This document shows, piece after piece, positions 1 to 13,684 of a DNA stretch of 64,000 nt. Position 1 is the stretch's first letter, and each line of letters opens with the position of its first letter. Where the stretch lies: contig JAQFVV010006197.1 of NCBI GenBank assembly GCA_028023455.1, positions 16,119,254 to 16,183,253 on the forward strand, read 5' to 3'. The notes under the pieces were generated by a model, which was not told where the DNA came from, did no database searches, and saw only the letters and a program-made list of their open reading frames with translations. Position numbers and translations under genes: made by a program. The DNA comes from Epiperipatus broadwayi. Its lineage: Eukaryota > Onychophora > Udeonychophora > Euonychophora > Peripatidae.

Positions 1-3000
1 CACATAAACATAATGAAATAATATCCCCCAATTTATGGCCTTGCGGTGCTTCCATTTCTTTTTTTTATGGATCTCTGGCTAGTTCTCTAAGGTTTTAAGA
101 GAATTTATTTTGTTTTACTATCTATTTTATCTATTTTATTTTATTTATTTATTTTTTCTTTATCACTTTTTTTTTCTCTTTTTGGTTTTATTTGTGTTGT
201 TTCCATTATCTTTGTGGGTAACATGGTAGGCCTTTCTTGTTTTTACATGAATGTCAGAGGTATGAGGACTAAATGTGTTCAAATTAAACAATTTTTTGAA
301 ACAGAACATTTTGATCTTATTTTACTTACAGAAACTTGGTTGAATCAACAATTTCCTGATTGTTCTTTTCTTGATGATAGATTCAGTATTTTGCGAACTG
401 ACAGATCTATGGATAATATTTCTCGAGGTGGTGGTACTCTGATTGCTCTTCATAAAGATGTTTTTTATAAAGAACTTTCTTTTTCTTCTTCTTTTTGTGA
501 ATCTACATGGTGTGAAATTACTTTAAATCACAATTTTAAATTTATTTTAGGTAATGTTTATCTCAAACCCACTTTGTCATTGTTGGAGTTTGATTATTTT
601 TTGACATCACTTGAAGATTTTCTGATTGGCTATGATAATATTATTATTACTGGTGATTTAAATATTCCGGATTTATATCAGGGTAGAATTGCTACACACT
701 TTTCTCTTTTGTCTTCTAAGGCTTCTAGAATGTTAAAGTTCTGTAAATTTTTAGGACTTAAGCAATATAACCCATTTGTTAATTCCTCTCATCGTACTTT
801 GGATTGTATTTTATGTAATTCAACAGTAGTTAGTAATTTTCAAGTTGTCTCTGTTAATTTTCCTATTGATGCTCATCATCCACCTTTTGAGTTTTATATT
901 AACGTTTGTCACTCAAAGATTAATTTTTCTAATATTTCAAGAAAGGATTATGGGAAGGGTAATTATTTTAATTTTTGTAGAAACTTTTCTAAAGTTAATT
1001 GGAATTTTTTGTATTCTTTTAATGATGTAAATCATTGCTTGGATGAGTTTTTAAAGATTCTTAATGGTTTTATTGATTTGTATATTCCCAATAAGCGACC
1101 TTTTTATAAGGGTTTTCCTCGTTGGTTTTCATGCGATCTTATTAAAATTATTAAAAGGAAGTCTTATCATCGTAGACTTTATTTTAAAACACAGAATATC
1201 TTTTTTTATAATAATTTTATTAATTTCAGAAGATTGGTGAAGCATGTTTATAAAAGAGATTTGAAGAATTATATTAGAAAAATTGAGGTTAATATTTCAT
1301 CTAACCCTAAAGAATTTTGGGATTTCATTAAAAAGTCTGGTTTGGGTAGAAAAAAGGTTCAAGCTACTCATGGTTTCACTTTAAGTGCAAATGACTTTTC
1401 AAAACATTTTGCTGATGTATATTCATCACATGATGCAATATCTTCAAATATTGCATTATTTTGTAATTCTTCAACTGTTCATTGTATGATTGACCATATT
1501 TCTAAGGATGATGTTGTTATGGCTATTAAGCGACTTAAAATTCATTCTAGTTTGGGAAATGATAATATTCCTTCATTTATTTACAAAGGGCTAGCTGAAT
1601 TTATTGCAGTTCCTCTTGCATTTATTTTTAATTTATCACTGAATTCTTGTGTTTTTCCTAATGTGCTTAAGTGTGCCAAAATGGTCCCAACTTTTAAGAA
1701 TGGTTCACGTGATTATCTTAATAACTATAGACCTATTTCTGTTTTACATACTATTGCTAGAATTTTTGAGAGGTGTGTTTATAATAAAATTATTTTAGAT
1801 GTTAGTAAACACATTTCTTCTTCACAGCATGGTTTTATACCTAATAGATCCGTAGAAACTAATTTGTTAACAATTTATGATCATATAGCTCATGCAATTG
1901 AGGACCAGCAGAGACTTGATGTTGTTTATTTTGATTTATCAAAAGCTTTTGATAAAGTAGACCACAGTATTCTTCTTCACAAATTATATCAAATGGGTTT
2001 TTCTACTAAGCTTGTTTATTGGTTTCAATCCTTTCTTCATGGTCAGTACTGCATATATTAAATTTAATAATACTATTTCATCTAAGTTTAAATGTAATTT
2101 TGGAGTTCCTCAGGGTAGTATTTTAGCACCTATGCTTTTTAACATTTATATGAATGACCTTAAGGATTGCTTAAAATCTTCTTATCTTTTGTGCTATGCA
2201 GATGACTGTAAAATCTTTAGAAGAATCACATCTGTGTTTGATTGCACTCTTCTTCAAAAGGATATAGATAATTTTAGTGCTTGGTGTGATTTAAATAATA
2301 TGATTGTTAATTTCAGTAAATGTTCCTTAGTCTCGTATTCTAAAAAATCTGAAGTTTTGCATTTTTCTTATTTTATTAATTGTCACAAAATTATTTCTGT
2401 TGAATCCCAAAAAGATTTGGGAGTTATATTTTCTAGTAATGGATCCTTTCTTCCTCATTTGGAAATGATTATTGGTAAAGCTTTAAAAATTATAGGTACT
2501 ATTCTAAGGTTTGGTCATCATTTCAGTGGTGATACAAAATTTAAATTATTTTTATCATTGGTTCTTCCCATCATTGAATATTGTTCAGTCATTTGGAATC
2601 CTAGCTCTAACAGGGATGCAACTTATTACAATCAGTGAGTAATAAGTTTTTTAAATATGTTTCTTTGGGAAATAAAACTGTTGTTCATCTTTCTTCTAGA
2701 AGACAATATAGAGATCTTAAATATCTTTATAAACTTGTTAATAAAATAGTTCTTTTATCTGACACAATTTCTACTGTTGTAATTAGATCTCATGTGCATG
2801 ATACTCGGTCTGCTTCTGTTTGTTACATTAAAACTTGTCATTCCAATGTTCTTAGATTTTCTCCTTTATTTAGACTGCCATATTTATATAATCAGATTTG
2901 TAGTAATAATAATTACTTCAATTTAGATTATAATCAATTTTGTAATGTTATTAAATTTAAATGTCATATTTGATTGGTTTAACTTGATTTTGTTTATATA

Positions 3001-3280
3001 TATATGTTAAATTGTTTTATTATTATTATTATTTTGTTATGTGCTTTATATTTATCCCTTTTATTTATTTATTATTAATGTTTTAATAATAATTGTTTAT
3101 ATGCTGATATTTAATTTTACTTTAGATTTTTAAATGTGTTAATTATCTTTTATTGAAATATGGCACATAATTATATTAATAATTTGTCATTTAAACTCAT
3201 TTATGTATTTATATATTTGTTATGGTGCAATACTGTAATTGGCTTTATGCTGTAGTTTTGTACAGTAAATAAATGAATTG
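1..3280 (+). mobile_element. Jockey-like non-LTR retrotransposon (LINE), 3' part of 5' UTR through 3' UTR
   Basis: The element encodes an APE-type endonuclease followed by a reverse transcriptase on the plus strand. Bases 1-213 are T-rich and non-coding and are probably its 5' UTR or upstream flank; the 5' end may lie outside the window. After the last coding stretch (2973) come about 300 bp of AT-rich 3' UTR with several short ATT runs, ending in a TAAATAAATGAATTGAA stretch that leads straight into a long TTA microsatellite. Domain order and the style of the RT motifs fit the Jockey/CR1 group, and Jockey-like is my best call. No zinc finger or RNase H domain follows the RT. Two frameshifts show it is no longer autonomous, though otherwise little decayed. 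Confidence 0.85.
214..2973 (+). pseudogene. LINE EN-RT polyprotein, broken by two frameshifts
   Basis: Three overlapping frames make one protein. The first (214-2061) has the exonuclease/endonuclease/phosphatase fold: NVRGM near residue 13, the catalytic-Glu motif LTETW near 38-42, GGGTL near 72 and GDLN near 147. RT follows, with YRPIS, QHGF and motif A YFDLSKAFD. The frame is lost near 2040, shortly after WFQSFLHG, and resumes in the frame running to 2638. That frame holds motif B (GVPQGSILAPMLFN), motif C (CYADD), DLGV and the EYCSVIWNP block. A second shift near 2630 leads into a 112-codon C-terminal piece ending at 2973. Catalytic residues are intact in both domains, so loss of function comes from the two indels. 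Shorter frames inside this interval are shadows. Confidence 0.88.
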
Positions 3281-5400
<2,120 letters not shown>

Positions 5401-6163
5401 GATATATTTTATTACAAGTTACTATGATGTTTATTGTTTTCTGTATACGGAAAATGTGTAAATTATTTACTATTACAATTTTTATTAAATTTTGATTTTA
5501 GAGAAAGTGTCTGGGGGATTTTTTTTTAAGCCTCATTGAAAATTCAATTAATTTAATTAAGTTATTAAGAAAAATAATTTTTGTACTTGCATTTCCAAAT
5601 TCTAGATAAAACTTTATGAATTTTAGACTTTAAAAAAACAAAAAAAATTCAATTTAGTTGCTGTCAAAAAAAAATTAGATAAGCAATGAGTTAATTAGTA
5701 CTACTAACTTCAATAAATTTCCCAATTTTCAGATTTATAAAGCATGTATACTAATTTTTTATACATTCAAAAAGACAATAAGAATGTAAATTTTTTAAAA
5801 GTTTCTTTTAGATGAGAATAGAATGTCAGAAATACAATCTTAATTATCTAAATTCATTTTATTTAGTGAGGAATCATATAAAATTATCCATTCACAAATG
5901 AATGACTTCACAACAACATTAAATTAGATGTCATTTCATATCAACATAACTTTTAATATACTTTTTTTTCTACTTTTTTTCTATCATTAACATATTAAAT
6001 ATAAATTATAATGAGACTACTAAAAGAACATTTTGATAATTTGAAGCAGTATTTTATATGATATTATATATATTTATAGTAAAAAATTTAAAGCTTATTA
6101 TTTTTCTTACTATATATTTTTAAGCTTTCTTTGATTTAGAATTTATTTTAATTAAAGCATTGG
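5401..6163. other. AT-rich non-coding stretch
   Basis: No open frame, repeat or RNA gene is recognised. It is dominated by A and T runs. It would fall within an intron or the 3' flank of the RecQ-like gene whose exon lies at 7.7 kb on the minus strand. Confidence 0.5.
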
Positions 6164-7527
6164 TAATCATCTGAAATCCGGGCATGGCTGCTTGATGGCG
6201 TTGTTTATGTGTCAAAACACATAAAAATGCCATTTCTGCAGCCAGCCTTACGCCTAATACAACATTTATATTGTATTACGCATTAGCAGGCCGCTTTACA
6301 TGACATTGCACAAAAATATTGCGGTCTGTTTTGTGCTTCGAAACTATTTATGTGTATTTGTTCTATTCATAGCTGATTACCATATTGCTTGAGGGTGTTT
6401 TAATTGCAAGTTGGTACAACTTTTCAAATCGCCATAATAGAGTAATGTGATTTATATTTAGATAATGTTATTAATTATTAATAATTCTCATATCGTCTCC
6501 ACCCTTCCCTAAAAAAATGTTAATATGTAAAAAATTGGCAAAAGGTATGTTCGAACATGCTTCGACAAAGCTCATGCACTAAGTCACATTTCAGCGTGGA
6601 AAATATATGAGACCAATAAAATGTCTGAGAAGAACGTGCAATTTTTAAACTTTTTAAAATTGCCGAGTACAGAAAGTGAGTCTGTGTCCTTTTTTCAGGC
6701 ACATAATGTCCTACCAAATACCACACTGTTTTTATTACAGCAATAAAATAATAAATAAAAATAAGTTCAAAAAATCCAAAGTTTGTGTATTTTTTTTTTT
6801 TTTATTTCATTAGAAATTGACAAGTATTTGGATTATCTTCTTTCAGCAGGATTAAAATAAATTACTATTTTTGTTTACTTTTTGTTAATAATAGCAAGGT
6901 TAAAACAAGTGGGGTTAAAATAAATTACTATTTTTGTTTACTTTTTGTTAATAATAACAAAGTATGAACCCCCCCCCCCAAAAAAAAAGCTATTTATTGT
7001 AGAAGCCAAAAAAAAAAAAGGGGGCTAATTCAAACGAAATATAAATAAAAGTAAAAAGTGAAAAAAAATTGTTTAAAAAAAAAAAAATATTGACTTTTTG
7101 TTAGAATTATTTATCCGAGGGTGGGGGTTTCAAAACAATTTTTTAACCCTCAAAAACACAAAAGTTAGTTTTGATTTAATAAGAAGAACAACAATTTAAT
7201 CAACCAAAAAAAAAAAAAAGGGTAGAACAAGTTGAAACAAGTCCCATATAATTGTATTATGTTTTTTCGGCGAGGTTAAAGCAAGTTTTTTCGTCATGAA
7301 ACAGTCAAAAGTTTTAAAATCAGAAAAATAAACACAAAGTTAAATTACCAAAATTTGTTGAATAAAAAAAAATGACAGGTTAAAAAAACAACGAAAATGA
7401 ATATAAAAATTTGTTTAATCAAAAAAAAAAATCATGTTATATAAAAAAAGTTGCGGCCCGGTAATGTTGATTGATTTTATATAGCATCAACGCCATCAAG
7501 CGGCCATGCCCGGATTTCAGATGATTA
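6164..7527. mobile_element. DNA transposon with 38-bp TIRs and TA target duplication
   Basis: The left terminus 6166-6203 (beginning ATCATCTGAAATCC) is matched by the reverse complement of 7488-7525 with only one or two differences. Both ends are flanked by TA (6164-6165 and 7526-7527). The interior is 1.28 kb, AT-rich, with homopolymer runs (for example poly-C at 6967) and no recognisable transposase; a 68-codon minus-strand frame at 6520-6726 has no family I know. It is therefore non-autonomous. Its subterminal block CCGCTTGATGGCGTTGATGC and the ATGTTACCGGGC phrase are shared with the element at 43629-45052. TA duplications suit a Tc1/mariner-like or similar transposase, but the superfamily is not established. 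Confidence 0.75.
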
Positions 7528-7677
7528 ACATAGACCTTAAATATTGCTGTATTATATATCTAAATACATATTCTACATATTCACATTGTAATTTTATTCA
7601 CAATATAAAGAATATTTTTTAAAATGAAATTAAGACAATATATATATATATATTAAATAATAGTTTAAAATAAATAC

Positions 7678-7758
7678 CTCTTCAGACAATTGTCACAACA
7701 ATTTTTAGTTCCTCCAACATCAGCAACTTCATGACCTTCAAAATGTGACAATATTGTT
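7678..7758 (-). CDS. Exon of a WRN-like RecQ DNA helicase (RecQ zinc-binding region)
   Basis: On the minus strand an 81-bp exon is bounded by an acceptor (TGTTTTTTGTAG before AACAATATTG) and a donor (AAGAG before GTATTT). It starts one base into a codon and ends two bases into one. The translation ILSHFEGHEVADVGGTKNCC, then DNCLKR, closely follows the RecQ zinc-binding motif (ILxHFE ... CCDNC) of Werner-type 3'-5' helicases, which unwind forks and recombination intermediates in the nucleus. Two zinc-ligand cysteines of the CCDNC cluster are present. Flanking exons (helicase core upstream, at higher coordinates; RQC and HRDC downstream, at lower coordinates) were not found, so introns must be long and filled with transposons. 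RecQ membership is fairly sure; WRN rather than BLM or RECQ4/5 rests on the spacing and the GT(E/K)xCCDNC wording. Confidence 0.72.
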
Positions 7759-9312
7759 CTACAAAAAACAAAAAAATTCATACATCTATTATATAAAACA
7801 TGCAAAAATAAATTAAAAGTAAAAATTTTGATTAAACAATATAATAAAAAATATGCCAAATTTAAATATTTTTCTATTTAGCTAATATATATATAATCAA
7901 AACATTATGTAATGATATGCGATATTCTGAATAGATTAAGGAATTTTAAAAAAGTAGTAAGCGATATTAACAAAATGTTTAATATTTGTAATAAGAATGA
8001 GAAAAGAAATGGAAATTTTATATACATATATAAAAGAATAGGAAGTTTCAACAATATTCAAGAAGTACAAAATCAATGTATGGAAGTATATTGTAATAGA
8101 AATACTGTTGTGAACAATATTTAAAATTCATTTTATTTAAATTATCATAAAATAAATATAATTTATTATCTAATATATACAACTACATTTTTTTTCTTGA
8201 ATTATAACTTTTTTATGTTAATATAACTATTATATTGCTTTACAATAATATTTGATGCTTATTGTATGTATATTCTACCCAGTGGCAAAAACATTACATA
8301 TACTGTATATCAAACTGCACTAGAATAATTCTAATCAATAATTTTCATTTTTTCTATCGAAAAATAACAACAACAGAGTAATATATCTGAAAACATAAAA
8401 ATAATATTTATTTAAAAAATAAATATGAAATTAATACATATATAATAGAAAATCTAATATTTAAACATTATGAATGTAATTACTCAAATAAGCAATTAAT
8501 AAGTAGTTAAATAAAAGATAAGTAAAAGTTTTTATACCACTTTATTAACATTCCATACAATATAGCAGAAAAATATAATAGGTATAATTTTAAAAATATA
8601 TATATAGTTGATAGGAAAAATGACACTTGTGAAGATTTAAACATCAAAAATCTTTCTATAAATAAATATGAAAATCAATATAAAAAATGGAAACAGTGAA
8701 GAAGTGTGTTGTAATGCTTTTGGACTTCATTATAGAGATATAAAATGTTAAAAACTATTCATTAGTATAATAGTGAATAAAATATAACTCAACATATGTA
8801 GCAAAAAAAAAAAAAAAAGAATATAGTGGTTCAGTAATAAAAACACTGTAAAATAATATGAAAGAATATACAAAAATCATTCAAAAATAAGTATGCAAGA
8901 TATGTTACTTAATTGCTAAAAAATAATACTGTAGATTATGTTAAATGTTACAGTAAAGTGAACATATTTTTGAATATTTGATTTGTAATTACTGATTCAG
9001 TAAGTGCAAAATATGCAGAGATGAATTATTAATCAATTGACATTTCATAATAAACAGATTTGGAAGGAATTATAAAACTATATGATTAAAGAAGTTTTGG
9101 CATCATCAGAGATATATTTTAGTAATATATTTCAAAAATAAGATTAATTTACAAGCAATAGCATTAAATAAAATCATTTAAAAATAAAAAAACCAAGAAA
9201 GAATATATAACATAAACTAAAGCAAAACTTTAATAAATTTATGACTATGACAAAGATAATACTAGTGACGCAAAGGAATTTCATAAACAATTGATGAATA
9301 TAAATTAAAAAT
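7759..9312. other. AT-rich stretch, probably intron of the RecQ-like gene
   Basis: No exon, element or RNA gene was recognised. A 70-codon plus-strand frame at 7912-8124 shows no known domain and has the A-rich composition of chance frames here. If the RecQ gene is real, its helicase exons should lie further right on the minus strand. Confidence 0.45.
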
Positions 9313-9324
9313 ATAAACATATTA

Positions 9325-9378
9325 AAACAGGCAGCAAAACTCTCCATACAGTAGCACATGTGATGTTTAGTGGTTTAA
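9325..9378. mobile_element. 54-bp minimal insertion of hammerhead family 2 terminus
   Basis: The 54-bp insert contains GCAAAACTCTCCATACAGTAG, the conserved terminus of the palindromic family seen at 35.6, 39.9, 40.4 and 41.2 kb. It is bracketed by a 12-bp direct repeat ATAAACATATTA (9313-9324 and 9379-9390). This is the shortest insertion in the window with a recognisable target duplication. Confidence 0.7.
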
Positions 9379-9390
9379 ATAAACATATTA

Positions 9391-10920
9391 ACCAGAAGAA
9401 AGCCTAAGAGCATAGTTACAATGATTTGAATTAACTTGAAATCTGTTTAAATTCATCACAAAGATGGTATGATATTGATTCAAAAGTTTGGAAAATGAAA
9501 CAATATAATGCACATAGTAAAATTAATTTTTTCATAACTATCCCTAGAATTAAAGGTCTCATTCATTACGCAAATTATTTTCATCACTCTTTGTTTATCC
9601 GAGTATTTTATCAATCTTTTATGACTGAAGACTCAATTATCACTAACCTATGATCAGATAATGTTGACTCTGCAGGAAATTCAAATTATGATTTCAAATA
9701 TAATAAAATCACATTTTAGGAAGTTAAATAATTTATAAACAATTAATTAAATTATTCATATATAAACTAATCACATTAAGGGCAAATATTCCCTTTGTGA
9801 ACAGAATATATAAAACAATAAAAATATATATATATATACCTTAACCAATTTAAGGCGGCAGTAAATTTGGTATTATCAGAAAGTAATGTGTTATAATAAT
9901 AGATCATGACTGCAAAAAAAGTCTATTATTAACTGAAAAAAGATTCTTAGTTTCTTTTTGAAGCCTTAAAAAAATGAGTTGAATAAAATCCAATTATCTA
10001 CTCGATACATTCTTGTCATTGGAGCTATTATTATTATAAGATTAATCATATGATAACCAACATGAATGAATTGCTAACCAATAAATATCAATCAGTATAA
10101 GTAAGTTCATTGGGTTTAATCTTGGCATTTAAAATCAAGAAATATGGTCTACCTTCTCAGATATTAAAATTAGAATCAGAAAAGAATTGAAAGATAAAAG
10201 TGCTGTGGATAAATCTGGATAAAGAGACAAAAATGAAAGTAAAAATTAATTAAAGGAATGTGTGAAACAAGAAAATTTGTATATTATGACCCCCCACCCA
10301 GAAAAAAATCTAAGGCACTCAACTTAATATATAACAAAAGTTGAAATATTTTTTGATAAACAGAAAATATGTATTTCAAAAGTACAATATATCAAAATCC
10401 AAAGCAGAAAAAGATATAAAAGCATCTAAATAGGGATACAACTAAGTTGAATTATATTTTGATTAACAAAGAATACGTATTTCAAAAATACAATGTATTT
10501 AATAGATTTAACATAGGAAATGGTTATTTGCTAATAAGATATAAATTATATGTTAATGCAAAACTAGAGAGCTAAAAGCTATTAAGAAAAACAATAATAG
10601 CAGATTATCATTACTTTTCTGAAATATTTCAGTGAATTTAAAGGAGAAACTTATAAATCATTTAAAATTTTTAGTGGACTTCAATGATAGCTTAAAATGA
10701 AAATATTCAATAATAAAATAACTGATAGTCTATTAGGAACTATCGCACAACTAGATATTACATAAAAGCAATAATTTATATTGAAACTTACAACTGAAGA
10801 AAAACAATGCATAAAGAAAATGAAATATTTTAAAATGATTCCTTTAAAAAAACAAGTATGTGAAATTCTGCATAATATTTCAAACTAGAGTAAATGATAA
10901 TTATAAGAAAATATAACTGT
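9391..10920. other. AT-rich stretch without recognised features
   Basis: No domain or repeat family was recognised. The right part may be the decayed 5' portion of the RTE-like LINE that becomes readable from about 11430, but I cannot show this. Confidence 0.4.
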
Positions 10921-11419
10921 GAATTAAAAACAAAAACTACAAAGACCAAAAGTCTCAAAACTATTGCAAAGTTGTTTCAGCAATAAAAAGAAAAGATGAG
11001 ACTTTTACAAAAATATATATATCATAAGAAGCGGCAAAGAGTTCTACAAAAAATATTCAGTAATAAAAAACAAGAAAACAAATAAATCTATATATGCCAA
11101 TTATATTACATGCATAATTGAGATGAGCAATTAAAACTATGAAAAATGGAAAAATATTAAGATCGTTCTGTGAATTAGAAACAAAAACTACAAAAACCAA
11201 AAGTGTCAAAACTATTGCAAAGTTGTTTCAACAATAAAAAAAAAAAGATGAGACTTTTACAAAAATATATATATCATAAGAAGCAGCAAAGAGTTCTACA
11301 AAAAATATTTAGTAATAAAAAACAAGAAAACAAATAAATCTATATATGCCAATTATATTACATGCATAATTGAGATGAGCAATTAAAACTATGAAAAATG
11401 AAAAAATATTAAGATCATT
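10921..11419. repeat. Two-copy tandem duplication, period 251 bp
   Basis: 10921-11171 and 11172-11419 align almost end to end; differences are single substitutions and A-run length. It lies immediately upstream of the readable RT of the plus-strand LINE and probably duplicates part of that element's linker region. Confidence 0.85.
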
Positions 11420-11429
11420 ATAGCTTATA

Positions 11430-13060
11430 CAAAGAGAAGTTTGTATGCAAACTAATAAAAAAAAAACAAGCTGGTTTTAAAAATAGTCATAACACAGTAA
11501 AAACATTCAGGTATTAAAAGAAGTTATGAAAAAGATCTGTAAGTATGAATAATCAATTTGTAGATTATAAAAAGACAATTCTATAAACATTTCTACAATG
11601 ATAAAAGCTCTAGAACATCAGGACAGACCTAGGATATAATCTAATTTTGAAGAATATTTATGAAAATGTAGTAACAGTGATTAGATCACATGGTTACATT
11701 AAGAAGATTAACATTGATAAGGGTATATAAAAATGATTCCATATCATAAAAACTTTTTATAGTAGTTTTATGCAAAGTATTTGTGAATTAAAATGGAAGT
11801 CTAAGGGATTATAAAAAAGAGAGATTATTTAAATCACTTAGTATTTATGAATTAAAATGAGAGTCTACAGGAATAAAAAAAAACCAGAGACATTACCTAA
11901 ATCATCTAGATTTTGCAGATAATACAGTTACTGGTGAAAATAATGTTTCAAAACATCAGAATATCACATCGTTATGCTTATTTCAAAACCCAGCAATAAA
12001 ATGGGTAGCTAACATGATGGAATTGAGATATTGCATAAAATAAATAAAATTCCAAATGAAATAAATTAAAATAAATTTTACTATTTATTAATAATTATAA
12101 ACAACAAATGGTATTTAATAATAATAATTCTTGCATTATCAATAGATAAATATATTTACATATGTTTATAGTTGTATAACATTTATTATTTACAGGATTT
12201 ATCTGCATTATCATCATGAGTCTTGGAAGCTTATATTATTTGTAATAAAGATAAAATAGACCTGTAAACGGATTCCTACATCCCTTTCTGCACTTTCAGT
12301 GGGAATAACACTGGGTAAAACCAACTAGTCCTCCCATTGCTTTGCTAATTCAATGGTTAGACCTTTTTATATTTTAAAGTTTCATTCTCTGAAGTGATCA
12401 TTATTTTACATGGTTTTCCATTATTATATTCTTTGTTTAGTGAATACTTTATAAATAATAACTAAATGTTAAAAATACACTGCACACATACACAAAATTA
12501 AAAAAATAGGCTTAAAGACATATTCTAAAAAAATAAAGTAATAATCAATGGTTTTTCAAAAAAAAAAAAAAAGAAATTAAAAATCAATAGTGATGAATTA
12601 GAAGTTAACAATTATTAATATTTTTAGTCAAATTATTAAGAACATAATGGACAAAATCAGGCATAGAATTAAATTTAAATGGAATGCTTCTGATAAAAAT
12701 AATTTTAATATTAAAGAAAAATATAGCTATGAATATGAAAAAGGAAATATTTTTTTATCATGTTGCTACTGCTTAGTAATGTTGCTGAAAATTGGACACT
12801 TCATAGAGAAGTACTGAGGCTTCAGACCATACATAAAATATAAAGGTACATGTTAGCAATAATAAGGAATAATCAAAACAAAATGCATATGTTAGAGAAC
12901 AAATCGATATCACTAATTTCATTGCAAAAGTTGAGAGGGTGAAATGGAGCTAGAGCAAACATATTTCTAGAAGAAATGATAATAGACGAACAGTTGTTAA
13001 ACTGAATATTGTAAAAAAAAAAAACTACACTAAGACCACATACATATGGATTAATAAAAA
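11430..13060 (+). pseudogene. Decayed RTE-like LINE, RT domain to C-terminus
   Basis: Broken frames carry, in order, the RTE-type landmarks. QAGFKNSHNT is near 11470 (EQAGFR motif) and FVDYKK near 11560 (motif A). IYENVVTVIRSHG is near 11660. HYLNHLDFADNTV is near 11905 (motif C, with ADN for ADD). C-terminal LKIGHF/REVLRLQTI-like and LRGWNGA-like pieces lie at 12780-12960. The same wording (SHLDFA...ENNVSELQ) occurs in the minus-strand LINE at 50.5-54.9 kb, so both belong to one family. A 66-bp tandem duplication sits at about 11770-11900. The stretch 12060-12640 is not recognised as RTE; within it, 12262-12360 is GC-richer than its surroundings and unexplained. No intact frame remains. Confidence 0.6.
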
Positions 13061-13680
13061 AGTTTGTTGGGTAATATGGAAAAGAAAAGTTAAAGATTGA
13101 AGAAATTTTTATTCCAAAATCAATCAGTAATGTTGGGAAATAATGCTAATAATGAATGAAATCATTCAAATAAAATCATCTACAAAAGTTTGTATTCCTT
13201 ACTCCTTTAATACCCCCCCCCCCATTCTTTATGAAATAAAATTTAATAAATTATTTTCTTGAATTTAAAATAAAAAATTATGACAAAAAAAAAAAAAATT
13301 CAAATAACCTAGAAAAATTAATGTATTAAATATAAAAATCTGCAGTCAGATTCAAATATAATTTAAATGAATAAAACAATAAAACAGCTAATAAAATGAA
13401 GGAATATGGCAGATGACATTGATTTTTTTGTAATCTAAAATTATATATTATTAACAGTAGATTTATTAAAAATATATTTAATTAAAGGATCAAATTTACA
13501 GAAGCAAAATGAAATACTGCAAAAAAAAAAAAAAGTGCCTTTTGAAAATGAAAATAAAAAATCCGGCTTTTTTTTAAAAAAAACTGCAAAGGATAAAATT
13601 CATTTTATCCTACTTTATAGGAATCAATCTCTTATGAGCACTTTATCAGATGATATTAGTCCTACCACTTTAGAATATAC
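13061..13680. other. AT-rich stretch next to LTR element
   Basis: Homopolymer-rich, with no feature recognised. It ends at the ATGT target duplication of the LTR retrotransposon. Confidence 0.5.
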
Positions 13681-13684
13681 ATGT

